Assembly: GCA_002336845.1 (NCBI GenBank)
Contig: DDEX01000010.1
Location: 42,943 to 55,355 of the forward strand
Length of the DNA stretch: 12,413 nt
Reading direction: 5' to 3'
From: Rhodobacteraceae bacterium UBA1943
GTDB taxonomy: Bacteria; Pseudomonadota; Alphaproteobacteria; Rhodobacterales; Rhodobacteraceae
The notes beneath the pieces are model-generated. The model saw only the letters and a program-made list of their open reading frames with translations. It was not told where the DNA came from and ran no database searches. This document shows, one piece after another, positions 7,014 to 12,413 of the stretch (its first letter is position 1; every line of letters begins with the position of its first letter). The position numbers were made by a program, and so were the translations under genes.

Positions 7014-7763
7014 CTACCCCTTGGTAATTTTTGGCTTTTCCGTCGCGGTCGCGAACCGCGCCATCACCGCCTCTGCGCCGTGCTGCACCGTCAGCCGCAT
7101 CAGGGCGAACCGGATGCGCGCCATTTCGCGGTAATACCGCAGATAGGCCGCGTTCAGCGCCGCTCCGCTGACCGCGCCCAGCACCGGCACCGCCTGCGCT
7201 GCCAGCTTCTGCCCCATCGCCACCGCCAGCCGGGGCGCCACCGTGGCGATCAGCTTTTGCAGCGCCGGCCCCGTCAGCGTCAGCCGTGCCGAAAGAAAGC
7301 TGGTATCCACGCCGTCATCCTCGGCCAAGGGAGAGCCTGCTGCGAAGACCTCGATACAGGCGGCGCGCACCACATCCTCGGCCGGGTCAAACCCCGCCGC
7401 CTCGGCCTCTTCGCGGATTGCCTTCAGCATCACCGCAATTGTCACCGGCAGTTCCGCGACAGAGGTGACAAGCCCCCCTGCGCCCCCGGCAGCCCCAGAG
7501 GCGACAGCGGCCGCCAGCGTGCCGCGCCGCCCCAGTTTCGGTACAACCCCGCCCGCGCCGAATGCCGCCGACAGGCTGGCGGCGCTGATCCGCTCTATTT
7601 CGCCGCGCAGGCGCGGCGGCAGGGCGGAAAGCTGCCGCTCGATCCCGCCGCCCAGAAGATTGACCAACGACATGACAGGCCCGTTCGCCCGGCGCAGCGC
7701 GCGAGCCAGATCGGCGATCTCGCGGTCAAGGTCGGGCGCGGGCAAGGCGGGCAAAAGGCTCAT
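7014..7763 (-). CDS. EcsC-family protein
   Basis: The 249-residue protein resembles the EcsC family, named after a Bacillus gene in an ABC-transporter operon whose biochemical role is still unclear. The N-terminal helical region (DREIADLARALRRANGPV) is followed by a glycine/alanine-rich hydrophobic stretch around residues 82-100 (AAAVASGAAGGAGGLVTS). ELPVTIAVMLKAIREEAEAA GFDP comes next, the segment most typical of the family, then CIEVFAAGSPLAED. Towards the end, AVPVLGAVSGAALNAAYLRYY matches the family's C-terminal hydrophobic hairpin. The Gly/Ala-rich segment suggests membrane association. The start is ATG 7763. The gene lies 27 bp downstream of the GNAT gene on the same strand, so co-transcription is likely. 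It converges with yciB across a 113-bp gap with no convincing terminator. Family assignment is fairly confident; function unknown. Confidence 0.8.
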   Translation of the reverse strand: MSLLPALPAPDLDREIADLARALRRANGPVMSLVNLLGGGIERQLSALPPRLRGEIERISAASLSAAFGAGGVVPKLGRRGTLAAAVASGAAGGAGGLVTSVAELPVTIAVMLKAIREEAEAAGFDPAEDVVRAACIEVFAAGSPLAEDDGVDTSFLSARLTLTGPALQKLIATVAPRLAVAMGQKLAAQAVPVLGAVSGAALNAAYLRYYREMARIRFALMRLTVQHGAEAVMARFATATEKPKITKG

Positions 7764-7790
7764 GCCATGAATGTGAGGGCACGAAGCCCC

Positions 7791-8300
7791 TTACGCAAGA
7801 CTGCCCGCCGTGCTGCCGGTGGCTTTCGTCACCTTGCCAGTGACCCCCTTCCACGCGCCGGCCTTCAACTCCAGCCCCAGAACACGGTCGGGGTTGGTGG
7901 GGGGGGGCATCTCTACCCCTTCCAGCTTGTGAAAGCCAAAGCGGCGGTAATAGGGCGCATCGCCCACCAGCATCACCCGCTCCCACCCCAGCCGCCGCGC
8001 CTCGGCAAGACTTTCGTTGATCAGAAGGCCGCCCAGCCCCTCGCCCTGCCGCGTCGGGTGAACCGCCACCGGACCCAGAAGCAGAATGTCCTGCCCGCCC
8101 ACTTCCGCAGGCCAATAGCGGATCGCCGCCGCCAGAATGCCGTCGTCATCGCGCAGGATCAGGCACAGCGCCGCCACCGTCGGCACCCCGTCGCGCAGCC
8201 GGTAAGACGACAGCGCCGTGCGCCCCGGTGCAAAGCACAGGTCATATAGCGCCTCGACCTCCCACCAGTCGGCCTCGGTTTCTTCTTCAAGCCGATACAC
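7791..8300 (-). CDS. GNAT-family N-acetyltransferase
   Basis: The protein is a Gcn5-related acetyltransferase that would move an acetyl group from acetyl-CoA to an amine; the substrate is not evident. The acetyl-CoA-binding motif A is clear: GPVAVHPTRQGEGLGGLLI, with the RQGEGLG loop at residues 84-90. Motif B follows as LVGDAPYYRRFGFHKLEG. This YhbS-like pattern is common among small bacterial GNATs. I chose GTG at 8300 because GGGAGG (8309-8314) lies eight bases upstream and the family-like sequence starts there (YRLEEETEADWWEVEALYDL). An in-frame ATG at 8336 with a weaker AGGGG would add 12 residues. The protein is then 169 residues. Nine consecutive C on the coding strand (7899-7907) encode three prolines; the frame is intact on both sides. 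The EcsC-family gene follows 27 bp downstream. Confidence 0.85.
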   Translation of the reverse strand: MYRLEEETEADWWEVEALYDLCFAPGRTALSSYRLRDGVPTVAALCLILRDDDGILAAAIRYWPAEVGGQDILLLGPVAVHPTRQGEGLGGLLINESLAEARRLGWERVMLVGDAPYYRRFGFHKLEGVEMPPPTNPDRVLGLELKAGAWKGVTGKVTKATGSTAGSLA

Positions 8301-8308
8301 AGCCCAAG

Positions 8309-8314
8309 CCTCCC
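8309..8314 (-). promoter_or_regulatory. Ribosome binding site supporting a GTG start for the GNAT gene
   Basis: GGGAGG on the minus strand lies eight bases before GTG 8300. It favours that start over ATG 8336, whose nearest purine-rich motif is AGGGG nine bases away. The protein sequence between the two candidate starts (MIPAARNWEAWA) shows no family resemblance. Confidence 0.6.
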
Positions 8315-8388
8315 AATTCCGCGCTGCCGGAATCATCTGGTTTCGCCCCTAACATGCAGATAGTTCAGGATCAAACAGGAGTGTCCCG

Positions 8389-8964
8389 ATGTTCTACCGC
8401 CCCGCCGACGGCCACGGCCTGCCGCATTCGCCGCTGGCCGCCATCGTCGCCCCCCGCCCGATCGCCTGGATATCCAGCCGCGCCGCTGCGGGCGACAACC
8501 TTGCCCCCTATTCCTTCTTCAACCTCGTCTCCTATGATCCGCCGCAAGTGATGTTTTCAGGGGATCCCGGTGACACGGTGATGAATGCCCGCCAAAGCGG
8601 TGTGTTCGCGGTCAACATCGTTGAACAGGCGGCCATGTCGGCGATGAACGCCACCTCGGCCAGCGTGGCGCGGGGGGTCGATGAATTCACCCTGGCCGGG
8701 GTGGCCAAGGCCGAATGCGAAACCATCGACTGCCCCCGCGTGGCCGGGGCACCTGCGACACTGGAATGCCGGATTCTGCACAGCCTGACGCTCAAGGGTG
8801 AGGAAAATACCCTGATCGTAGGCGAGGTGATGGGTATCCACCTGCGCGACGATTGCGTGGTGAATGGCCGTTTCGACGTGAGCCGCTTTCACCCCGTGGG
8901 GCGACTGGGCTACCGCGATTATGTCGTGGTGGACAAGCTGGTGCAGATGACGCGGCCGGGCTAG
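8389..8964 (+). CDS. Flavin reductase family protein (FMN-binding split-barrel)
   Basis: This is a 191-residue member of the flavin reductase-like family, FMN-binding proteins that reduce flavin with NAD(P)H or use bound flavin for other redox steps. The family's N-terminal signature is visible: PLAAIVAPRPIAWISSRAAAG followed by NLAPYSFFNLVSYDPPQVMF, which form the FMN phosphate and isoalloxazine contacts. FAVNIVEQ, then the central EFTLAG and CRILHSLTLKGEENTLIVGEV, match the split-barrel core. The C-terminal VGRLGYRDYVVVDKLVQM is also typical. The start ATG 8389 follows an ACAGGAG site with seven bases of spacing. The gene is divergent from the GNAT gene and appears monocistronic. The exact electron acceptor or partner monooxygenase cannot be told from sequence, and no partner is adjacent. 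Confidence 0.88.
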   Translation: MFYRPADGHGLPHSPLAAIVAPRPIAWISSRAAAGDNLAPYSFFNLVSYDPPQVMFSGDPGDTVMNARQSGVFAVNIVEQAAMSAMNATSASVARGVDEFTLAGVAKAECETIDCPRVAGAPATLECRILHSLTLKGEENTLIVGEVMGIHLRDDCVVNGRFDVSRFHPVGRLGYRDYVVVDKLVQMTRPG

Positions 8965-9016
8965 GCATTTCGCCCCATCACGCGCTTGGCAAACCGCCAT
9001 GTCGTTCCAAAGGCAC

Positions 9017-9039
9017 AAAAACCCGCCGCAGCTTGCGGG
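9017..9039 (-). terminator. Possible minus-strand intrinsic terminator
   Basis: Read on the minus strand, a GC hairpin is followed by five T. Two pairings are possible: CCCGC (9022-9026) with GCGGG (9035-9039), or CCGCA (9026-9030) with TGCGG (9034-9038). The T tract is 9017-9021. On the plus strand there is no T run after the stem, so it would be a poor terminator for the flavin reductase gene. No minus-strand gene is evident to its right. The rest of 8965-9217 contains no open frame that I can support. Confidence 0.4.
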
Positions 9040-9217
9040 ATTTGCGGGCACCCTCCAACCGTAAAGCAAGGGAGCAGGCCAAGATTCACCTTTGGCAGCA
9101 AGACGTCCCTTTAGATATCAAACCCTTACTGAGCATTCGGGGCATGAAATCCGCCCTTCCCCTTGATCGGTCCAGCCCCTAATCTCCCTTTGCAACCGCA
9201 GCAGGAAAGGCAGCGTC

Positions 9218-10084
9218 ATGCAGACCATGATCGGCGTCATCGGCGGCTCTGGCGTCTATCAGATCGAAGGGCTGGAAGGCGCGAGTTGGGTCAAGCTGTC
9301 CACCCCCTGGGGCAAGCCTTCGGATGAGGTGCTTGTGGGTCGTCTGGACGGCATTGCGATGGCCTTCCTGCCCCGTCATGGTCGCGGGCATGTTCATTCG
9401 CCCAGCTCGGTGCCTTACCGCGCCAACATCCATGCGCTGAAAAGCCTTGGCGTGACCGATGTGGTCGCGGTCTCGGCCGTGGGCAGCCTACGGGAAGATT
9501 TTGCCCCAGGCGATTTCGTGATCGTCGATCAGTATATCGACCGCACCTTCGCGCGGGAAAAGTCATTCTTCGGCCCCGGATGCGCGGCCCATGTCAGCCT
9601 GGCCCATCCCACCTGTCCGCGCCTTGGGGCAGCGGCGGCAGAAGCCGCGCGCCAGACCGGGGTGACGGTGCATCAGGGGGCCACCTATCTGGCAATGGAG
9701 GGGCCGCAGTTTTCTACCCTCGCCGAAAGCCGCCTTTACCGGCAATGGGGCGCCGATGTGATCGGCATGACCGGAATGCCAGAGGCGAAACTCGCGCGCG
9801 AGGCCGAGCTTTGCTATGCCAGCGTGGCCATGGTCACCGATTACGACTGCTGGCATGAGGATCACGGCGCGGTGGATGTAGCGCAGGTGATCGCCACGCT
9901 GACAGCCAATGCAGGCAATGCGCGGGCGCTGGTGGCAGCCCTGCCTTCCCTGCTTGGCGCAGAACGGGACGCCTGCCCCCATGGCTGTGACCGCGCCCTG
10001 ACCCATGCCGTCATGACAGCCCCCGACAAACGCGACCCCGATCTGGTGGCCAGGCTGTCGGTCGTCGCGGGGCGCGTGCTGTAA
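9218..10084 (+). CDS. mtnP: S-methyl-5'-thioadenosine phosphorylase
   Basis: MtnP splits 5'-methylthioadenosine, a by-product of polyamine and related SAM-using pathways, with phosphate into 5-methylthioribose-1-phosphate and adenine. The 288-residue protein matches the trimeric purine nucleoside phosphorylase/MTAP family. It has GVIGGSGVY at the N-terminus (phosphate loop), LPRHGRGHVHSPSSVPYRAN with the catalytic and phosphate-contacting residues, VSAVGSLREDFAPGDFV, and AMEGPQFSTLAESRLYRQWG. GMTGMPEAKLAREAELCYAS follows, then TDYDCW. The two aspartates in that last motif (D208, D210) correspond to those that select a 6-amino purine in human MTAP, which favours methylthioadenosine over inosine-type substrates. 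The start ATG 9218 has a GGAAAGG site upstream. The next gene begins 3 bp after its stop, and apt closes the cluster, so the adenine released here can be salvaged directly. Confidence 0.96.
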   Translation: MQTMIGVIGGSGVYQIEGLEGASWVKLSTPWGKPSDEVLVGRLDGIAMAFLPRHGRGHVHSPSSVPYRANIHALKSLGVTDVVAVSAVGSLREDFAPGDFVIVDQYIDRTFAREKSFFGPGCAAHVSLAHPTCPRLGAAAAEAARQTGVTVHQGATYLAMEGPQFSTLAESRLYRQWGADVIGMTGMPEAKLAREAELCYASVAMVTDYDCWHEDHGAVDVAQVIATLTANAGNARALVAALPSLLGAERDACPHGCDRALTHAVMTAPDKRDPDLVARLSVVAGRVL

Positions 10085-10087
10085 CGG

Positions 10088-10762
10088 ATGCGACGGGCCT
10101 GGCCCCTTGCGCTGGCGCTGCTGGCCCTACCCGTGCCGGGGTGGGCGGATGACGGAGTGCTGTCATCGGGCAGGCTTTCGGATGACGATTTCTATCGTAT
10201 GGCGACCTGTGGTGCCCCTGTGGGCGGGGCGTGCCGCCGGGATCCTGTATTCTGGGTCAAACCGCGGCTGACCATTGCCTTACGCCGCCCTCAGCCCGGC
10301 TTTCCCAAGGCACTGTTGCCCCGGCTTGACGCCGCGCTGAACGCCGCGATTGCCCAGATCAATGCGGCAGGCGCGGGCCTGACGCTGATCCGCAATGACC
10401 ACCGCTGGAGCGCCGATATCCTCATCATCCCGGCAGCCCTGCGCGAAGGCGAGGAAACCCGCCGCATTCCCCGCATGACCGACGGGCAGGAAATCGGCGT
10501 CGGCTTCATGCAGGTGTGGCAGACCGACCGCAACCGCGTCACTGAAGGTTCCATCCTTATCGCGGCTGATATCAGCCGCGACGAGCTGCCCTCGGTCATG
10601 CTGGAAGAGCTGTTTCAAAGCCTGGGTTTCGTGTTCGACCTGGATAATTCCTATTACAACGGGCGCTCCATTCTGGCGCAAGACAGCAATGCCACTATCA
10701 CCATCGCCGGGCAGGACCGCATGGCCCTGCGCCGCCACTATCCGCCGGAAAGCAACCCATGA
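10088..10762 (+). CDS. Secreted DUF2927-domain protein with a histidine-less zincin-like motif
   Basis: This is a 224-residue protein with a signal peptide (MRRAWPLALALLALPVPGWA, likely cut near residue 20). The mature part resembles the DUF2927 family: an N-terminal segment with C41 and C49, then LTIALRRPQPGFPKALLPRL and SADILIIPAALREGEETRR. The family-like core is LPSVMLEELFQSLGF followed by DLDNSYYNGRSILAQDSNAT and a C-terminal MALRRHYP. The segment EELFQSLGFVFD (173-184 numbering from E173) lines up with the metzincin pattern HExxHxxGxxHD, with all three histidines replaced (E, Q, F). I infer a non-catalytic relative of metallopeptidases; this is not proven. The start is 3 bp after mtnP, and the stop overlaps the apt start as ATGA, so it is locked into the adenine-salvage operon. 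A 22-bp perfect palindrome lies inside the gene. Its function is unknown. Confidence 0.78.
   Translation: MRRAWPLALALLALPVPGWADDGVLSSGRLSDDDFYRMATCGAPVGGACRRDPVFWVKPRLTIALRRPQPGFPKALLPRLDAALNAAIAQINAAGAGLTLIRNDHRWSADILIIPAALREGEETRRIPRMTDGQEIGVGFMQVWQTDRNRVTEGSILIAADISRDELPSVMLEELFQSLGFVFDLDNSYYNGRSILAQDSNATITIAGQDRMALRRHYPPESNP
10560..10581. repeat. 22-bp perfect palindrome inside the DUF2927 gene
   Basis: TCGCGGCTGAT is followed immediately by its exact complement, giving perfect two-fold symmetry over 22 bp. As RNA it would form a nine-pair GC-rich stem with an ATAT loop. It encodes IAADISR within the DUF2927 protein, about 180 bp upstream of apt. Whether it is a regulator site, an RNA hairpin or a coincidence of GC-rich coding is not decided by the sequence. 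Confidence 0.55.
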
Positions 10763-11292
10763 AAAAGACCGTCAAAGACTATATCCGCACCATCGTCGAT
10801 TTCCCGCATGAAGGGATTTTGTTCCGCGATGTGACCACGCTGTTTGCCGATCCGCGCGGCTTCCGGATGTGCGTCGATCAGTTGCTGGCGCCCTATGCCG
10901 GGATGCGGATCGACAAGGTGGTGGGGCTGGAGGCGCGGGGCTTCATCCTGGGTGGCGCCGTGGCCCATCAGCTTTCGACCGGCTTTGTGCCGATCAGGAA
11001 AAAGGGCAAGCTGCCGGGCGCCACGATCAGTCAGGCCTATACGCTGGAATATGGTGAAGCCGTGGTCGAGGTGCATGACGATGCGATGCAGCCCGGCGAA
11101 AAGGTGCTGCTGGTCGATGACCTTCTGGCCACAGGCGGCACGGCAGAGGCCGGGATCAGGCTGATCGAGCGGCTGGGCGCCGAAGTGGTCGGCTGCGCTT
11201 TCGTTGTGGACCTGCCCGATCTGGGAGGGCGGAAAAAGCTGGAGGCGATGGGGATGGAGGTTCATGCCCTGTGCGAATTTGACGGGCTGTGA
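10759..11292 (+). CDS. apt: Adenine phosphoribosyltransferase
   Basis: Apt converts adenine and PRPP to AMP and pyrophosphate in the cytoplasm, the single-step salvage of adenine. The 177-residue protein is of normal length. It begins MKKTVKDYIRTIVDFPHEGI with the family's N-terminal FPxxGI..RD element (FRDVTTLFADP). GLEARGFILGGAVAHQL follows, then FVPIRKKGKLPGATISQAY with the hood/loop, and the PRPP-binding motif VLLVDDLLATGGTAEAG (V116 onward, D120 and D121). The start ATG overlaps the DUF2927 stop as ATGA, indicating translational coupling, and mtnP lies two genes upstream. MtnP produces adenine and Apt consumes it, so the operon closes the loop on methylthioadenosine recycling. A strong terminator lies about 90 bp downstream. 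Confidence 0.97.
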   Translation: MKKTVKDYIRTIVDFPHEGILFRDVTTLFADPRGFRMCVDQLLAPYAGMRIDKVVGLEARGFILGGAVAHQLSTGFVPIRKKGKLPGATISQAYTLEYGEAVVEVHDDAMQPGEKVLLVDDLLATGGTAEAGIRLIERLGAEVVGCAFVVDLPDLGGRKKLEAMGMEVHALCEFDGL

Positions 11293-11383
11293 ACGGCGTT
11301 AACTGCCCGTTCAGACATTGGACCTAAACATGGCGATGCCCGGTGCCAACCGGGCTGTTGCTTGCACTACACACACCACACAC

Positions 11384-11431
11384 CCCAAAAACCGCACGCC
11401 CCGCAGGCAACTGTGGGGCGTGTTTTTTGGG
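11384..11431. terminator. Strong bidirectional intrinsic terminator after apt
   Basis: A 12-pair stem, CACGCCCCGCAG (11395-11406) with CTGTGGGGCGTG (11411-11422) and one G-U pair, closes a GCAA tetraloop of the GNRA type. Six T follow on the plus strand (11423-11428), and five A precede the stem (11387-11391), giving a T run on the other strand. The A and T runs and flanking CCC/GGG can pair too, extending the stem across a small internal loop. It serves apt on the plus strand and the 11514-11939 gene on the minus strand. Confidence 0.85.
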
Positions 11432-11442
11432 CCTGTTACGAC

Positions 11443-11502
11443 GTGGTGCGTGCAAAGCACACACCCTACGGGATCGGTAGGGTGCGTGATTTCACGCACC
11501 AC
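11443..11502. repeat. 60-bp REP/MITE-like palindromic element
   Basis: The element has perfect 10-bp terminal inverted repeats, GTGGTGCGTG (11443-11452) and CACGCACCAC (11493-11502). An inner 8-bp pair, CACCCTAC (11462-11469) and GTAGGGTG (11477-11484), closes a 7-base loop. The arms between can pair as well, so the whole sequence folds into one imperfect hairpin of about 24 pairs with one bulge and two mismatches. Alternatively it folds into two side-by-side hairpins. No clear target-site duplication is seen. From memory, GGTGCGTG...CACGCACC sequences with CCTAC/GTAGG recur in Rhodobacteraceae intergenic DNA; I could not check this. Confidence 0.65.
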
Positions 11503-11513
11503 ATGGAAGCGCG

Positions 11514-11939
11514 TTATTCCCCCGCTTCGCGCGCGGCCTCGCCCCGCATCAGCCGTTCGGCCTTGCGGCGCACGAGGGTGCTGCGCAGGTCGTGCATCGC
11601 AAGGAGGAGGGCATCGGTCACCGCCTCCAGCTGCTCATCGCTGGCGCGCGATTGCGCCCATTGCGTCGTCAGGTTCAGGTGATCGACCGCGCGCAAGATG
11701 TCATCGACATCCCGTTCGGCCAGCACCCGCTGGCGCTCGGCCAGCCAGTCGCGGATCACGGCCAGTTCGGCCGGTGTCAGCTTGCGGTCGCCATGCGGCT
11801 TGATGTTGCCGTTCTTGACGTTGACCGTGGCGATCTCTTCCAGCTCGATCCGGCGCTGGCGGTTTTCGGTATCGACACGAAACACCGCCGCGCCATTCTC
11901 GCGGATACGGAAGTAATAATCCGGCAGATCGCCCGGCAT
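11514..11939 (-). CDS. Conserved-looking cytoplasmic protein of unknown function
   Basis: This is a 141-residue soluble protein with no signal peptide or membrane segment. I do not recognise a named domain. The N-terminal part (DYYFRIRENGAAVFRVDTEN, then IELEEIATVNVKNGNIKPHG) looks like a small beta-rich unit. The C-terminal part is strongly helical and charged (LTPAELAVIRDWLAERQRVL; DDILRAVDHLNLTTQWAQS; LEAVTDALLLAMHDLRSTLV; RRKAERLMRGE). This could be a helical bundle or coiled coil suited to dimerisation. The start ATG 11939 lies 9 bp after the stop of the aminotransferase, so the two genes are almost certainly co-transcribed. Downstream are the palindromic element and the bidirectional terminator. 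Coding statistics and length support a real gene; the function cannot be inferred. Confidence 0.75.
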   Translation of the reverse strand: MPGDLPDYYFRIRENGAAVFRVDTENRQRRIELEEIATVNVKNGNIKPHGDRKLTPAELAVIRDWLAERQRVLAERDVDDILRAVDHLNLTTQWAQSRASDEQLEAVTDALLLAMHDLRSTLVRRKAERLMRGEAAREAGE

Positions 11940-11948
11940 CGGTGCCCC

Positions 11949-12413
11949 TTAGTTCAGACCCGCGCAAAAGGTCTGGATGCGCTTGCAGGCCTCTTCCAGA
12001 ACGGCCTCCGAGGTAGCGTAGCTGACGCGGAAGTTTGGCGAAAGGCCGAAGGCCGCGCCGAACACCACCGCCACCCCGGTTTCTTCCAGAAGGGCCGAGG
12101 CGAAGGCCTCATCATCGGTGATCTTCGCCCCGCCCGCACTAGTCTTGCCGATACAGCCCGAAATGTCGGGGTAGACGTAGAACGCCCCCTCGGGTTTGGG
12201 GCAGGTCACGCCGGGCGCGGCGTTCAGCATCGACACCACGAGATCGCGGCGGCGCTGGAACAGCTTGCGGTTCGGCGCGAGGAAGTCCTGCGGGCCCGTC
12301 AGCGCCTCGAGTGCGGCATACTGGCTGACCGAGCAGGGGTTTGAGGTCGATTGCGACTGGATCGTGCCCATCGCCTTGATCAGCGCCACCGGGCCGCCGG
12401 CATAGCCGATGCG
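11949..12413 (-). CDS. Class I pyridoxal-phosphate aminotransferase (aspartate-aminotransferase-like), C-terminal part, runs off the right edge
   Basis: The last 154 residues of a fold-type I aminotransferase are present. The visible sequence starts RIGYAGGP, which in this family follows directly after the PLP-lysine segment (SKxxxMTGWRIGY); the lysine itself lies just outside the window. Downstream are MGTIQSQSTSNPCSVSQYAA, RRRDLVVSMLNAAPGV, PEGAFYVYPDISG and LEETGVAVVFGAAFG. NFRVSYATS carries the arginine that binds the substrate alpha-carboxylate. QSQSTSNPCSVSQ and the overall pattern fit subgroup Ib aspartate aminotransferases, often named aatA in alphaproteobacteria, which interconvert aspartate and oxaloacetate with glutamate and 2-oxoglutarate. 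Some relatives also act on prephenate or aromatic substrates, so exact specificity is open. A conserved hypothetical gene follows 9 bp downstream. Confidence 0.9.
   Translation of the reverse strand, partial: RIGYAGGPVALIKAMGTIQSQSTSNPCSVSQYAALEALTGPQDFLAPNRKLFQRRRDLVVSMLNAAPGVTCPKPEGAFYVYPDISGCIGKTSAGGAKITDDEAFASALLEETGVAVVFGAAFGLSPNFRVSYATSEAVLEEACKRIQTFCAGLN

Noticed and set aside
7080..8249. Long open frame (389 codons) on the plus strand across the EcsC-family and GNAT genes
   Set aside because: It is antisense to two recognised genes. The translation is Arg/His/Gln/Pro-rich low-complexity sequence with no domain.
9061..9217. Possible riboswitch upstream of mtnP
   Set aside because: I looked for SAM- or SAH-type conserved cores because of the methylthioadenosine link and saw none; only a small 5-pair stem is present.
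11311..11803. Open frames on both strands across the apt terminator and palindromic element
   Set aside because: They run through hairpins and antisense to the 11514-11939 gene, with low-complexity translations.

Overview
This 12.4 kb window reads as an ordinary chromosomal segment of a GC-rich alphaproteobacterium, most likely in the Rhodobacteraceae. The basis is the very high GC content, strong third-position G/C bias and the character of the proteins (purD next to xseA, a YciB-type septation protein, an EcsC-family protein, a DUF2927 protein). Genes are tightly packed. I see no integrase, transposase, CRISPR array, toxin-antitoxin pair, rRNA or tRNA.

Layout, left to right. (1) 1-685 minus is the N-terminal half of purD, divergent from a 79-residue two-helix membrane protein (749-988) and xseA (1027-2583). 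(2) 2584-2760 is a short, unusually AT-rich convergent gap. (3) 2761-4157 minus is a translationally coupled pair: an AlkB-like membrane di-iron hydroxylase followed by a small secreted cysteine-containing protein. (4) 4307-6900 plus is an envelope-biogenesis cluster: ftsY, a secreted protein of unknown function and yciB. (5) 7014-8300 minus holds an EcsC-family protein and a GNAT acetyltransferase. (6) 8389-8964 plus is a flavin reductase-family protein. (7) 9218-11292 plus is a compact three-gene unit, mtnP / DUF2927 / apt. (8) 11293-11513 holds a strong symmetrical terminator and a 60-bp palindromic repeat. (9) 11514-12413 minus holds a conserved hypothetical gene and the C-terminal part of a class I aminotransferase.

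The clearest functional link is in (7). MtnP cleaves methylthioadenosine to methylthioribose-1-phosphate and adenine, and Apt converts adenine to AMP. Between them, with a 3-bp gap on one side and an ATGA overlap on the other, sits a secreted DUF2927 protein with no obvious link to purines. Its sequence carries what looks like a zinc-protease motif stripped of its histidines. Other points worth a second look are the palindromic repeat at 11443-11502, a 22-bp perfect palindrome inside the DUF2927 gene, the AlkB-like/secreted protein pair, and an isolated minus-strand terminator upstream of mtnP. I found no clear new multi-gene system; most of the window is housekeeping.
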